Source of the DNA: Odobenus rosmarus divergens
Taxonomy: Eukaryota > Chordata > Mammalia > Carnivora > Odobenidae
DNA: 64,000 nt
Direction: 5' to 3'
Assembly (NCBI RefSeq): GCF_000321225.1
Contig: NW_004450944.1
Location: 1,067,299 to 1,131,298 of the forward strand
In this document: positions 12,351 to 24,850 of the stretch, piece after piece
How positions within the stretch are numbered: position 1 is the stretch's first letter
Layout: each line of letters starts with the position of its first letter
The notes under the pieces: model-generated
Database searches by the model: none
What the model saw: the letters and a program-made list of their open reading frames with translations, nothing else
What the model was told of the DNA's origin: nothing
Made by a program: the position numbers and the translations under genes

Positions 12351-12525
12351 TTTAAAAAGATTTATTTATTTATTTGAGAGGAGGGGAGGGACAGAGGGAG
12401 AGAATCTTCAAGCAGACTCCTTATGGAGCATGGTACCTGATACTCCACCTTATCACCCATGAGATCATGACCTAAGCGGAAACCAAGAGTTGGATGCTTA
12501 ACCGACTGAGCCACCCAGGCACCCC
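12351..12525 (-). mobile_element. Can-SINE, inverted partner of the 12.1 kb copy
   Basis: It reads in reverse: tttaaaaagatttatttatt at the left and cgactgagccacccaggcac at the right. The flanks caaaaggtccaattt (12336-12350) and caaaaggtccagttt (12526-12540) form a 15 bp target duplication with one mismatch. It lies about 75 bp from an oppositely oriented copy. Confidence 0.95.
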
Positions 12526-12540
12526 CAAAAGGTCCAGTTT

Positions 12541-14910
12541 TTATGAGAATACCTCATCATTACGGGGATGAAGGAATCTGGAGTGTATTAACTAAAGAGA
12601 GAGATCCAGTTTCAAAATTTACAATGCAAATGAAAATACTATTAATTCTCAAATTTGCATTAATGGAGAGGAACATTAACACAGACAATCCAGATTGCTT
12701 TAATATTTGCCTCTTGAATGTGTCTTGGTATTAGTACATGAACACAGGTGTCGCTGCCTTTCAGGCAATTCCAAATGCTTGAAATAAAATGATGATCTTG
12801 CCTGATACACTTCTGATTTGCTCCTTGTTCCTGCTCTCCATTCCCTGCTGAGGAAGGCCAGGGTCATCTCTCCATTAACAGCCACTGAGGACTTGCGGAA
12901 TCCCAAGGAGGCAGTGGCCACATCACTGAGTCTCCTTATTCAAAGTAGTTATGTCCTCTACCACCGCCGTGAACACAGACTTTGGGAATACTGAACCATT
13001 CCTCACAGAGGAAATGCAGGGTTCCTGTGAGCCCCTAGTCACATCATTTTCATCAAATGATTAATACAGAACTTTGTTTTATGTGTGTTTCTGTTTAAAA
13101 ACATCTCATTTAATAAATACCGTCAAGTCATTAACATTGAACTCACAGACAACAGCACTACAACTCATGCCCAAATGAAGCTTATCTAACAAGCGTATTT
13201 TCTCCGTAAGGCACATCGTAGCTTCATGTGCTTAGGAATGCTAGACAGCATTTCAGCATTATGCCTGGAGGCAGTTTTAAACAGCAAATCACCAACAAAA
13301 AGCACAAAAATGCACAAAGCCTGGCACTAAGAAGACTGAAGAGGATGCTTGTTGACAGTATCGGCTGAGACAAGAAGGCAGAGCATTGCCTCGTTCGACC
13401 TCAACTGAGAACTTGCACGTGGAGTCACCACTCTTGCACATCTGTGAGTGTGAATATTGATTTTGGGGTTACAAATAAATTCTAGCAAGTGGGTGAATAT
13501 GCAAATACAGAATCTGTGACTAATGAGAATCAAACGTATATTTGTTGACTGATGGATGTAGGTTAAAGAATCTTCTTTATTAAGTGCTATGAGCTAGAAC
13601 AAACAATGATCTCACATAAAGTCCTGAACGAAGCAGAGTAATGGCCACACTCTTCACTCTGCTACAGATGATGAATAGAAAACTTTCTTCCAAAGAATTT
13701 GGACCGCTGAGAACAGCTGTGCAGTTTGCGCACTGCACAAGGCTTTCAGCTGAGGGGTGTGAGCTGCTGGCCTCCACTATGTGGTTAAGTCCCATGCCTT
13801 GTTTGCCTTGTTCCACTCAGGAAGGGGTGCCATTTTGTCATTGGCCTTTTGTCATTCATCCAGAGGCACCATGTGTGCTCATGTGCTCTCAAAGTGCTCC
13901 CTGCATGATTTTCTACAAACTTCCCCGAATGTCTATGAGCTTGGTAGGGACAGGCAGCCACCCACTGGTTTTACTACTGGCAGTCCAATGGCTTGCTCAG
14001 GGATATTCCAAGAGTCACTCCTTCAATCCATGTGCTACTTTGAAGGCTGACAAAGCAAGGGCTCCTCTGAACAGTGGCCACCTGTGTAGTGTTTCCCTTA
14101 GTCAACAGGAAGTCTCAGTGGAGGGCCAAGGTTGCACCCTGCCAGCTTAACTCTTTACCCCATTTGGGAGTTCACTCTTGAGACTGCCATGCCTCTGACA
14201 TAATGAAGCAGCCCAGGACCATGCACTGCTGAGGCTAGCACATGGCACAGTCTCTTACTGACCAACTTCCATCCTGGCCTGTGAGGAAACAAAAATCTGC
14301 CCACCAGCAACCAAACCACAATGATTCCAACAGAATTCTGACATTTCCACACAGACTAACAAATTCTAAGCAATGTGTCTAACAGCACATGGATAAAACT
14401 GAACCCCAAATCCCAAATAACCACCATCCCACCTATTGGGTTCCCACCACCCCTTCTTCCTCCATCCCTCCTCAGAGGCATGTGGCCCAAGGCTAACTAA
14501 CTTCCCCCTTCCAGAGACATTCCCAAGGCTCCCCCGGGCATGTTCTCCCTTGCTGCAGCAGGCTGAAAGAATCTAACTTTGTACTCTGGGTGACTAAATG
14601 GGTATTCCTGGTCATCTCTCATTGGTGGGCTTTGATGCCTAAGAATACTATTTTATTGGGAGAGAGAAGTTTAGACTCACCTCTAGTGGGCTCATGGAGG
14701 AGTGGACTGCAGGGTGGTTTTAGTCCTGTGTAATCTCTATCAGCGGCCCTTCCCTCTCTGGCACCCCAAATAAACATGCGGTCTAGGTCCAAAACTCTTT
14801 TTGTTATAATCACAGCTTCAACAATTACCCTGGGCCTGTTCTCCCAAGCAAATCACCTCTCCAAAGACCCTAGACATTTAGAACCCTCCATTTCTCATGC
14901 TCATTTCTCC
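12541..14910. other. Unassigned intronic DNA
   Basis: No gene supported. An open frame of 169 codons (13641-14150, plus) shows no domain that I recognise. It has biased repeated-looking composition and no splice or promoter context, so I treat it as chance or a fossil repeat. Confidence 0.45.
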
Positions 14911-15300
14911 TTGGCTTAGGATTCATGGGAGTTGACCTTGTGAATAGCTTTGAACAACAGAATGTGGTGGAGGTGAGAGTAGTACAGCTTCCGATTGCTC
15001 TCTTGGAACCCTGTCCAGCTGCCATGTAGATAAACCCAGGCTAACCTGATGGAAGTTGATATACCATATGCCCAATTGCTTTCACTGCCCCAGCTGACAG
15101 CTGGTCAACTGCCTAAGGCCAAGCTATCTGGCTGCTGACTACAGACACATGAGGAAGTCCTGCCAAGATCAAAAGAACCACCCAGTTGAGCTCAGCCCAA
15201 ATTGCTGACCAGCAGAACCAGGAGCTGAATAAACAGCTCTTGGTTTCAGCTACTAAAATGGAGAGTCATTTGTTATGCAGTAAAAGCTAACAGATACAAT
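14911..15300 (+). repeat. MLT1-type (MaLR) LTR remnant
   Basis: The order of blocks matches MLT1 LTRs: ggattcatgggagttgacct, attgctctcttggaaccctg, gccatgtagataaacccagg, tgagctcagcccaaattgct, gctgaataaacagctcttgg and the end tttgttatgcagtaaaagct. The AATAAA at about 15227 fits the LTR polyadenylation signal. Confidence 0.75.
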
Positions 15301-15538
15301 ACCATTCCTTTGATAGCTGAGCCAAGATCAATTAATGAGCCCTGAGGATGGTCAGTCATCATTCCTCAAAGTAGGATGCTTTGCAAGCTCCTGTGAAATA
15401 CTCTGTGAAATCTGTGGTCAATTTTGAAAGCCCTGCCAGTATACTTCCCATACGGAGAGCTATGGTCCAAAGCAGCATATTTAGAGTTTGTGAGAAATCC
15501 TGCATTCAGAAAATAAATACCCAATACTTTAGCATTTC
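15301..15538. other. Unassigned intronic DNA
   Basis: No feature seen. The last 14 bases are the left target duplication of the next SINE. Confidence 0.45.
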
Positions 15539-15732
15539 TTTTTTTTTTTAAGATTTTATTTATTTATTTGCCAGAGAGAGAGATTGAGCACAAGCAGGGG
15601 GAGTGGCAGGCAGAGGGAAAAGCAGACTCCCCACTGAGCAGAGAGCCCGATGCAGGGCTCGATCCCAGGACCCTGGGATCATGACCTGAGCTGAAGGCAG
15701 ATGCTTAACCAACTGAGCCACCCAGGCATCCC
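15539..15732 (-). mobile_element. Can-SINE
   Basis: It starts with a T tract and aagattttatttatttattt and ends with aactgagccacccaggcatc. The flanks tactttagcatttc (15525-15538) and taccttagcatttc (15733-15746) are a 14 bp target duplication with one mismatch. Confidence 0.96.
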
Positions 15733-15746
15733 TACCTTAGCATTTC

Positions 15747-16824
15747 ATAAACACTCTATTAAAGAATCCTTATTTTCCACATAATACCTATGACCATCTT
15801 CCTTTCAGTAGTGCCCTGAGAAAACAGGATGGGAGATGCTGTTCTAGGTCAGTAAAGGAGGCTTGGTTTCCAATCTGTAGACCATGGGCCCACTGAGAAG
15901 TCTGACTTATTGCAAGGGTGGGCAGGCGTCTGTGCATAGATGGTGGAGGAGTGGTCAACACACTCCTTGGCTGTCAAAAAGGAATCCCCACACTCCAAAA
16001 TAGATTGGGGATCGCTGGTTCCAGACTGCCTGGTTGCATATGGACTTGTGCCCACTGACGCCTTGAGACTGGCCACAGAGATGATGTGACGTGTCCCCTG
16101 GAAAGAGTTGAAATAAGACAAGTGCTGGCTCCAGAAGGTGGACGAGCTGCTTGGCAGTAATTGCCAAAATTCTATATTTACAGAAAACTGGCACTTCGTA
16201 AATACCAAGCTATGCTATTTATGTAGCTGTTTCTCATCAATATATGTGGGAATTCTGTAATTATCACGCGTGCTATTCAAAGGCTTCCGGAATTTCAGAC
16301 AAATGAGGGTAACAGATAGAGCTGGCTGAGCCCAACAAACACCACCAGGCCCGGGCTCCCACTCTCTCATGCAGCCCAGCTGCTCAGATGAGAGCAAAGG
16401 GCCAGAGTGGGGCCCAGGCCCAAGCTGTGACCAGAGTCTGGCCTGGTGGCCCCTCTTCTGGGGGTGTAGATGAGGGAGTGGTGAGGACAGACCCTAGTCA
16501 CTCTGGGATCCAGACATGGAGGGATGCGAAGCCTGTCCAAGAATCCCATCCCACTTGGTACTGGATTTGAGGTTGGTTGACACTACCCTGAGAGCATGGC
16601 CACAGGCCCCATGCCCACTCCCGAGGACCCCCTGGCTTCTCTGGCAGTTCATAGGCATCAGGAGGTTGTTTCTAGAGCCATATCTAGAATAAAGACTGAA
16701 AACCTTGATCAGACGTGTCCACTGATCAAGCCTACAGCCCCTTCCAAACTCACCATTCAAGTCACTGTCCTGGAAAGGGGGCTCTCTCCCTGCTGCCACC
16801 CCCACTCTGGAGTCTTAAGGCCTG
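15747..16824. other. Unassigned intronic DNA
   Basis: No repeat family or exon recognised. Overlapping open frames on both strands at 15849-16208 lack any known motif. Confidence 0.45.
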
Positions 16825-17005
16825 AGGTCAAACTCCAGCTCTGACTCCTGAGCTATGTGCCCTGTGAGTTGCTTAATTTCTCTGTGCCTCAGTTTCCTCA
16901 CCTTGTGAAATGGCAGAAGGTAATACCATACATCATATGGGGCAAGTCACTTAACACCTTTGGAGTCTTACCCCTCCATCAACACAATGGGAATGAGAGC
17001 AGCCA
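16825..17005 (-). repeat. Two adjoining MIR remnants
   Basis: The block aactccagctctgactcctg, with ttctctgtgcctcagtttcc, is the antisense MIR core. About 40 bp on, ggggcaagtcacttaacacc and cacaatgggaatgagagc repeat the same part of MIR. This suggests two fragments rather than one. Confidence 0.7.
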
Positions 17006-18619
17006 CGTGGCAGGACAAACTAACACGCACACAGTTACACATTTCCCTGCTGTATGATGCTTCCCAGTTCATGTCTTACAAGATGTCGGACTCCTAGGAG
17101 GTGAGGACCATACTTATCTATCCCTCCCTGTGTCCGTTCTGCACCACTCATTTACAAAGCTCCCAGGAAATATTTCTTCGTTTGATGGAGCTCAAAGTAT
17201 CTAACACACGCATTGGTTTAAACATGACACAAGCAATTTGTTCCTGGGGACTAGTGATTTCTCAGGCCTTGGCTTACTCAATTATAAAATGGGGAGGGTG
17301 ACAGACACTGGGGGGGTGGGGCGGATCAGAGGAGAGGGTGTGCAGAAGACCCCAGCACATTTCTCCCCTCCTTTTTCTCTTCTTGGCCTGGGAGCAACAC
17401 AACTGGACAGCTGGATCTGTACATTATTTATTCACACCTGTCCCTTTTCTCTCTCTCCCACCCTCCCTTGTAAGCATCTTAGTAGGAGATAAGAAATTCC
17501 TAACAACTTGGTTGATTGTTTTTTTGAACTTCAGAGCAAGTCTGATGCACCTGGACTGCTGCTGGGCCCATCTGCAGCTGAAAAATGAAATGGGGGCATC
17601 CCTGGCTCATAAACCTGGTGGCCAGCTTACAGCAGAGGAGCAAAAAACAGAGTGACCTTTTGCTCAGGTCCCATCCTGGTGCCTGTGGGTTGCCAAGAAG
17701 TGATGTGGATGCAGTGGGCCACTGGCAAACCAAGTTTGGCATCATCTGGCATTTTGCCTGTAGCCATTAATATTATTTGGGGGGGACACTGGCTCTTATT
17801 TCTGTATAGGAGTCCTATTCCTTATATGGAGCAGCTGTAAGCCTCTCTTCTGCCTACACTGGTCATGTGACTTAATCTAACCCCAGAGCCATGGAGGCTT
17901 GCCCGTTCACCCATGACAAGAAAGTACAGAGCCTCTGAGAGTACTTGGTTCTACCTCAGGGCTGAAGCTCCCAATGACTGCCTGGCAAGTGTTAGCTGGG
18001 CAATATCAAGACTCCTTTGTGTGTCCAGGAACTCCAGGCTCCTCAGAAAGAGAAAGTCACTCGGGGGCTTTTACTATACAAACTATAGATCTCAGAGTCT
18101 TTTGTGGGGCGAGGGGTGGATCTTGGAGTCAGACTGGACCTTGAGAATATTTTTCTCACTTAAAATTGAAGAAGCCAAGATCCCAAAGACTCACTCAAGG
18201 TCACAGAGTTGGTCACTGGTGGCTCTGGACAGAAGACCCCCCACCACTGAGCCATCATGGAGCTTAACAAGCTAAGATATTGACATCCTCCCCCAGTCAT
18301 ACCTTCTCTCCTTTGGTAACAGGACCAGTGTCATCACCCAATTAGCCCAAAGACAAACAGAGAGAGCCCCTTGGCACTCAACTGATTTGAAGACATCTAA
18401 AGCAGCATGGCTAACCTGTTGATACCCAGTGAGTATGATTTCTTTGCATCTTGTCATGAGAAATATCACAATGGGGAAAAACTGAAGTCTTTCTATGTCC
18501 TACAGTGCAGGACACCCCAGTCCCTTCCCTTGTCATGCTGTGTTTCCACGGCAACACCATCACTAAATCAAGTTATAGGAATACATTCACAGAAGAGCTT
18601 TCTCCTTCCTTTCCAACAG
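17006..18619. other. Unassigned intronic DNA with one X-box-like site
   Basis: No gene recognised. A motif close to an RFX X-box lies at 18542-18555 and is listed separately. Confidence 0.45.
18542..18555. promoter_or_regulatory. RFX X-box-like palindrome
   Basis: GTTTCCACGGCAAC differs by one base from the symmetric RFX consensus GTTNCCATGGNAAC. Two other one-mismatch sites occur in the window. Function is not shown by sequence alone. Confidence 0.4.
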
Positions 18620-18644
18620 TTTTTTTTTTTTTTTTTTTTTTTTT
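18620..18644. repeat. Poly-T tract (25 T)
   Basis: An uninterrupted homopolymer. On the minus strand it would read as a poly-A tail after attagctggccctcatt, but no poly-A signal or recognisable processed transcript lies beside it. Confidence 0.9.
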
Positions 18645-19079
18645 AATGAGGGCCAGCTAATTTGGTAAGGGATGACATGGTCGATTATCTCTTCAGTCAT
18701 GCTGAGCCCTTTCTAGTCTGAACAGATTCCTCTCTGAGCTGACTTGTCTATTTACTATAAGAAGGGAGTCAGGATGATTCACTTTTTTGCCATTTTTGGT
18801 ATAGAAAAATGTGGTTCCTTGGCCAGCAGAGCAAAAAGTGGAGCAGAACTTTCAGGAGGCTGGCCATCAGTGAATATTCACAGGCGAGTTAGGATTGAGA
18901 TGTGGGTACACGAGACAGCAATACAGAGGGTCCAAGTGCAATCAGAGGAAGGGCATATACCCAGCTACATAAGGTGGGATGAGCTTGAAACGTCTGAGCA
19001 ACGGGAGGGCAGGTGTGTGAGGTTGAAGCGTGGCATGTGCTTCAGGTGAGGTGAATTTGGAGAGGTCAGAAGGGCCAGG

Positions 19080-19370
19080 AAGTGCACTTCTGATGCCCAC
19101 GTATGTTTTTAAAGGACACCAATGTGTACCTGAGAGGGGAGATCCTGGTCCCGGTGAGGGATGACGGTAGTCTGGATGATGGCCATGCCAGTGGAGGTGG
19201 AGAGAGGATGGGATGGAGACACAGGCTGAAGGTGGAATGGCCAGGACTTGTGATGGGTGTGGGGAAGGGGAGGAGTCAACGCTGATTCCTGAGTCCAGCC
19301 TGAGCAACAGGGGGAGTGCATGGCGGTGGTGACAGCTGCTGAGGTGGCCAAACTAAAGGATAAATGGGTT
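19080..19370. repeat. Unclassified ancient interspersed repeat, copy 1
   Basis: A string of blocks (gatgacggtagtctggatga, gtggaatggccaggacttgt, ggggaggagtcaacgctgat, gagcaacagggggagtgc) is familiar from old dispersed mammalian repeats and is related in part to 62790-63200. I cannot name the family. Confidence 0.5.
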
Positions 19371-19478
19371 ACAGGGGAGAATGAAAGGAAGCTGTCTTTT
19401 AAAAATTCATGGCTCCATTTCAAACTATAGTCTGCCTTCATGTCAACCCATGCTGAGTTGCCAAGGGAGAGATTACAA

Positions 19479-19496
19479 GCACACACACACACAACC
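19479..19496. repeat. Short (CA)n microsatellite
   Basis: About eight CA units. Confidence 0.9.
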
Positions 19497-21240
19497 TTGA
19501 TGTCTCCAGAATCCCACTTTAAGTAGTCATGCCTAATATATTAAAAATTATTTCCAATTGTCTTTCTAAAAAGGGTAATAGTATCCATAGATACGCATCT
19601 GTGTGTGGAATGTGTCCATTCTCATGTGTTACGTGCATATGAGCCTGGGGATAACACTACCCTCCAGGCCCTGTCCCTCTACTGAGGAGAGTAATGGGTC
19701 TAGCCTCAAGCCAACTCTATAAAACCAAAAAAAGTGATGGAGTCAAATGAACTTGGGCCTGAGTCCAGGAGAAGATGAGAGGGCCCAGCAAATGCCAAAA
19801 CTGCTGGTCCCATCACAGTTTCATCTGCTGAAAAGCATTATGCTAACTGCCAAAAATACATGTCTGCCTTAATCCCTGCAGTCCACAGCACAAAGGAAAA
19901 GACAGTTCTCACAACTTCAGGAAGGGAAAAAATAGATCCTCTGGCTTCCACCTTTGCGCGTAAGACTGGAACCATCAGAGCACCAAAGAAACAGCTGACA
20001 AGACAGATTCCATGATTACCTCTGGAATCTACTCGCTGGCAAGGAGCTAAGGATACGTCAGGAGAATCATTGAAAAGCATCCCAACCAAAGGCCCAAGAA
20101 AGAGGGTCACATTTGGACCTGATTTGCATACTTGCTTTGAGATTTCTAGGTGAAAAAGCATGTCACCAAAGAAATCTATTTGCAAACAGCTCCTAGAATT
20201 GATGGGAGAAATGTGAAGAGAACCTTAGGAAATAAAACTCTTGAAGAGAGTGCCATAGGTTATCAAGGACACACAGCTTTACAAGGGTAAAGAGTTGGGT
20301 AAATGGGTGCCATCTTGGGCCCCGTTTTCAGTGAGTGGGAGAGTTGATGGTTGACAGTTTATTACACATGTCCTCTAAACCAGGAAAACTGGCTCCAAAT
20401 TCCCCAATGGAACAGCTGGTAAGCACTGAAAGGGCAAGTTATCTTTGGGGGTCCTTGTGGTTCCTGAAAGCATAAGAACAAGAGTGTACCACCAGCAACA
20501 GGAACAGTTCTGGAAAATCTTCAGGAGCCTTTGAAGAGAGCAAGAAGTTCCCTGGGATCTCAGGGAAAAGGAAGGGTCCCGGGGGAATCCTGGTGTCTGC
20601 AGCAAACAGGCCTTTCTCATCCTTGGGTCCCCCAGGCTGAATGGGTTTAGGGAACCAAAGCCATGGTCCCAAAGCCCACCTCTGCTCATCTTTAACACTG
20701 ATAACAGAGTTTGAGTGCCTTTCATATGTGGGTACTGCCTTTGGTTGCTGAAATAATGCCTCAGTAGATCAAGGCCAAACCTTTAGGGAAAGAATTTAGC
20801 TTAACAGAGTTAGAGAACATTGTGATCATCATTAATGATGATGTTTGTTTAGTTGCTATTACTTTGTGCAAATGTTCAGAAAAGACTTTGAGTCATAGTG
20901 AAACAGACACATCTCTGTAGGGGAGGGTCTCTGCTGTCACTGGATCTTTGTAATGCCCAAGCCACCTGGGCAGCACTGACATCGTGGTAAGAAAGGCATG
21001 CCACTGGAGTAGGAAGCCTCTGGGTTCTTGTCTTAACTCATTCATTCCTGCCTTGGATGCTGGGGTATCCACAGCATTTAACTCAGTACACTTTTCTCAA
21101 TGAAGATCTATCTCCAAAAGACCATCTCGTTATACTGAGGATTGATGAACCCCCAGAGCCTTATGAAAGCATCATATTATTTTCATTGCTTAACTCTTAC
21201 CAGTTTAGTGAACAGACCCTATACTCGGCAGCTAAGATAT
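19497..21240. other. Unassigned intronic DNA
   Basis: No recognised repeat or exon. Minus-strand open frames at 19838-20185 and 20375-20725 show no motif of a known family. Confidence 0.45.
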
Positions 21241-21600
21241 TAAGCCTATTTCATTCATTCATTTACTCACACACTACACTTTCCTGTATGCAAGGTGCCA
21301 TGCTGGGTGTTATGGGAACATGAAGATGACTAAAGCATGGTCCCAGCTCGTTAACACTCACCTGGGAAGAGGGGGAGGCAAGAAACACGTTATTAACAGA
21401 GGGCTGCCTGCATGAAGTTCCTTGGGGGATGAACAAAGAAAGTGGGGATTTAGAATAGGAGGCAGATCTGAGCCAATGTGAAGTCCCACTTCTCCTTATG
21501 GGAAGTAAGAGAAAGCTTCAAGGAGATGACATCCAGCTGGAGCCTGAAGGAGAATGGCAAGGAGACCAAAGATAATGGGGAGCTGGCCAAGAAGCAGGGG
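21241..21600 (-). repeat. L2 LINE remnant
   Basis: The antisense L2 end is seen in cattcattcatttactcaca, then tgcaaggtgccatgctgggt. Further along, gcttcaaggagatgacatcc and agctggagcctgaaggagaa match the upstream part of the antisense L2 3' region. It is one of the longer L2 fragments here. Confidence 0.72.
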
Positions 21601-21734
21601 CAGTGGGATTTCTTGGTGGGTGGTGAAGAATCCGTTTTTTGCTACGCTATCATATACTGGTATACAGAAGAAAAGAGAAGAAAAAAGACTGAACACTGGT
21701 TGACACATGGACGGTGGGGACACTCTGAAATAAC

Positions 21735-21955
21735 AATGACAATGACTAACAATTAGGAGCACTTCCTAAGTGCCAGGTTGTGCTCTAGGCATTAAGATAG
21801 CATCTCGGAGGCAGATACTAATATTATCCTCATGCTACAGGGAAACTAAGGCACAGAGAACGAAGTTAACTTGCCCAAGGCTATTAATGTACCTAAAAAG
21901 AGCAGTGAGGGTGGCATTTGAACCCAGGTGGTCTGACTCTGACAGCCAATCCCCT
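21735..21955 (+). repeat. MIR SINE, nearly full length
   Basis: Sense MIR blocks in order: cttcctaagtgccaggttgt, actaaggcacagagaacgaa, cttgcccaaggctattaatg and gcatttgaacccaggtggtc. This copy is well preserved for such an ancient SINE. Confidence 0.86.
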
Positions 21956-22164
21956 CCCTCCCTTTGCTGGTGGGGGATGTGACCCGGAGAGAGTTCTGAG
22001 CATGACCAGGATTTCTGCGCATGACCAGGAGACTGCACTCAGGATGCTGATCTGGTGTGAGTAGTGCTGAAGTTCGATGGAAAGGGAACAGATTGAAGCC
22101 GGGAGGATCATGTGGATGGCCACCATCCAGACACGAGGGGACCCAAGACGGATCCAGGGTAGAA

Positions 22165-22390
22165 AATGAAAGTAATGTGATAGCTAACGTTTTCTTGTTC
22201 CTATTATGTCCGAGGCACTGGACTAAGCATGTTACCTGCTTTCTCTTACCTGGCAGCGGAACTTCTATGAGGTAGGTGCTAACCTCATCCGCAGACACAG
22301 ATAAGGAAACTGAGGCCCTGAGTCATAAAGGCCATGCAGGTGGTCTGCGGCAGTCAGGGTTTGCACTTTTGACCTTCGCACGGATCCTGA
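22165..22390 (+). repeat. MIR SINE
   Basis: Sense MIR: gtccgaggcactggactaag, ttctatgaggtaggtgctaa and gataaggaaactgaggccct. It is a second MIR in the same direction about 210 bp after the previous one. Confidence 0.84.
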
Positions 22391-24209
22391 GAAATGGTAG
22401 AACTGACAGAGCTTGTCAAGTTCAAAGCTGGAGGGAACGCATGGAAGGGAACACAGGCTTTGGGACAAGACAGGGCCCTTGAGGGGGAAAGGAGTCTGGC
22501 ACACGTGAGGGGAGCACTGACTGGTCTTCCTCGGGGAGGTATCGGGACACTCCACACAGTTCACGCAGTGAAGAGACATCAGCTTGCTCCGCTCCCCACC
22601 ACACCAAGTGGGTTCAGACAACCCGTGGAAAGCTACAGGGCCATCTGCCAAATAGCCAGCCTCGGGAGTTCCCAAGCGGGTGAACTCACACAGAGGACGC
22701 TTGCCGGCATCTGACTCTGAAGGTGCTCCTGGGGAGAAGATGCAGAGAAAGGCGCTGGCCAGGAACTTCAGGAGGAGCTCAGGGTGTGGGCACGGGTGCA
22801 AGTCCACTCCTATCTGGGGCAGCCTGGCTGGGATGTGCCATGCCCACCCTTGTCCTTGGCACTCACGTTCCTGGCACGCCAACTGAACAACTTCCGTCTA
22901 CTGACTAGGGCTTTGGAGCAGCTCAGCTCCCCCAGAAGTGCAGCCCTCAGCAGTGACTGGCGGGAGGCTGCCGTTTCCCCGTGCCTCAGTTAGGGTGATC
23001 AGAGCAAGCTCTGCCAGTCTGCATGGGGCTAAGCTCCAGCCACCCTGATCATGACGTGTAACTGGCCTTACTGCACAGCTTTTATTGGCTGCCTCCCTCC
23101 TCTGCCTCGCCCTGCAGGGTGCTTCCTGGCAGCATCCCTCAGAGGAAGCACCTGTCCTGGACTCCTTGTCTCAGGGCCAACTTTTCGGGGGGAACCCGAG
23201 ACATGCATCTTGGTCACAGGAGCTCCCCTGGTACCGATCTGAGGTGGAAACTGGCTCCTCAGACTGTGCAACAGGCTGCAGATCTGGGTCCCTGGGTGCA
23301 GAAGCTTCTGGACTTTAAGGTCAGGTTTCTTTGTTAAACTTGAAACTCCTATCTGGAGTCTCTATATTATACCAGAGGCAGGGTTAGAGTGGGAGGCATG
23401 ATAGATAGAGGGAATAAAAAACAAAGTTCCCTCCAGACAGCACTAATTCTGATGCCTCGAGGCATGATAAAGAGCAGGTCTTCTACTGAGGTTCTCCAGA
23501 GAAAAGAATCATCAGGAAACCATTGACAAAGATCCACACCACTGGTCACCAACATTTAAAATACATGGAGTATTTTCTGATAAATTAGAGCACTTAATGG
23601 ACTATATTATCCAGATTGCTTTGTTGAATGTTTGCTACAGATTAGTTCTTTAAACTAGGACATATGATAAATCCAAATAGCAGTACCTGATTGTTCACTT
23701 ACCTTTGGTATGTATACTTTTCAAAAGGAAAAACTACTACAAAATTTCAAATAGTCAACACATAGCTACTGTGTATAAATTGTGGCTGTTGGCAAAATCA
23801 TCTCAGAGGAACACATAAATAAAATTTATTTTCCATATAACAAAATAAATGAAAAAAGGATACAGACAGTGGGGATGAGTGAAGCAAATAATAAATAAAT
23901 AAGATGGAGAGGAGCATACAGCAGGCTGCAGGTGTCTGGCCCCGACGGGGAAATGTTAGGTGTCTAAGTCATGTGCACGTTCTCTGCCCTCACTGTTAGG
24001 GGCCAGATTTCATCCTGAATGCTCCAAGGCTCATTCCCAAGCTCTTTCTATATTGCACTGGGTTCAGGACATGAATCACAGAGACAGTAGATGAATTCAT
24101 GTCACCTCTTGGTCTGTGGATGTCTAAAAGGGGCTGGAATCTCCCAAATTCCGCTGCTCACAGTTTAGAGAGGAGCCTAATTTGCATAACAATAACAGTA
24201 GGTTATATC
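22391..24209. other. GC-richer unassigned intronic DNA
   Basis: This is the most GC-rich kilobase-scale stretch, and it therefore carries long overlapping open frames on both strands (for example 22265-22882 minus, 205 codons). None shows a domain, splice sites or a codon pattern that I can defend. Confidence 0.5.
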
Positions 24210-24420
24210 TATTCATCCTGTGCCTTAGAAGCAGAGCTGGATGCCAGGATTTCAGTGCAAGTCCTTTAGTTGGAGGCGGAAGTTCCCAGAAAGCAGCAAC
24301 AGACAAGCAGGAAAATGAGCTGGGTGGATAATCAAGGTGTTATCAAGCAAGGCACTGGCTGGGCACAGAGAGCTACTTCCTGCTCCAGCAACTCTGGGAG
24401 ACAGCACAGAACAAATGTTT
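24210..24420. repeat. Unclassified ancient repeat, family with copies at 33.7 and 36.8 kb
   Basis: Shared features are agcagagctggatgccagg, a tttagttggaggcggaagtt block and a following A/G-rich tract. Related blocks (agcagac..., tttatttgggaagtaatccc) appear at the other two places. Confidence 0.45.
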
Positions 24421-24654
24421 CATTTAGCCCAAGTGAGGCATGAAGAAATGTAGATATTTACCAACCAAGCCTACTCCATCTGAGGGCAACTTCTGGGCTG
24501 TCCTGCATTCTGGTAGAATGGGCTCCGGGGACCAGAAAAAGCCCAGAGTCGTGGGGGCTGGAAGATGGGAGGTGAGGGGGGCACACACAGGTTGCAAGTA
24601 CTAAGGGGGTAGAGGTGAGGTATTGTCTATGCAGTGCAGACACTCTTGAGCTTG

Positions 24655-24850
24655 GCGTGCCTGCCTTCATATATTCCTCAGAGCAACCTGATGAGGTGGG
24701 TGCCATACTTCTCTCCAGGGACAGATGAGCGAAACTGAGGCTTGGCAAGGCAAAACAACTTGCCCATGGCTATGGAGCTAATAAATGAAGAGCCAGGACT
24801 GGAACGCAGATGGGTTTCATTCCAAGAGCGTGCTCTAACCCATCCTCATG
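24655..24850 (+). repeat. MIR SINE
   Basis: gagcaacctgatgaggtggg, gaaactgaggcttggcaagg, cttgcccatggctatggagc and ggactggaacgcagatgggt follow the sense MIR order. Confidence 0.83.

Noticed and set aside
13641..14150. 169-codon plus-strand open frame
   Set aside because: No recognisable domain or homologue and no promoter or splice signals. Possibly part of an old repeat.
18620..18644. Poly-T tract as the tail of a processed pseudogene
   Set aside because: No AATAAA on the minus strand, no recognisable transcript next to it and no clear target duplication.
22265..22882. Longest open frame of the window (205 codons, minus)
   Set aside because: It lies in GC-rich DNA and overlaps a MIR and frames on the other strand. 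It has no domain, no splice context and low-complexity Pro/Ser/Cys composition, so it is expected by chance.
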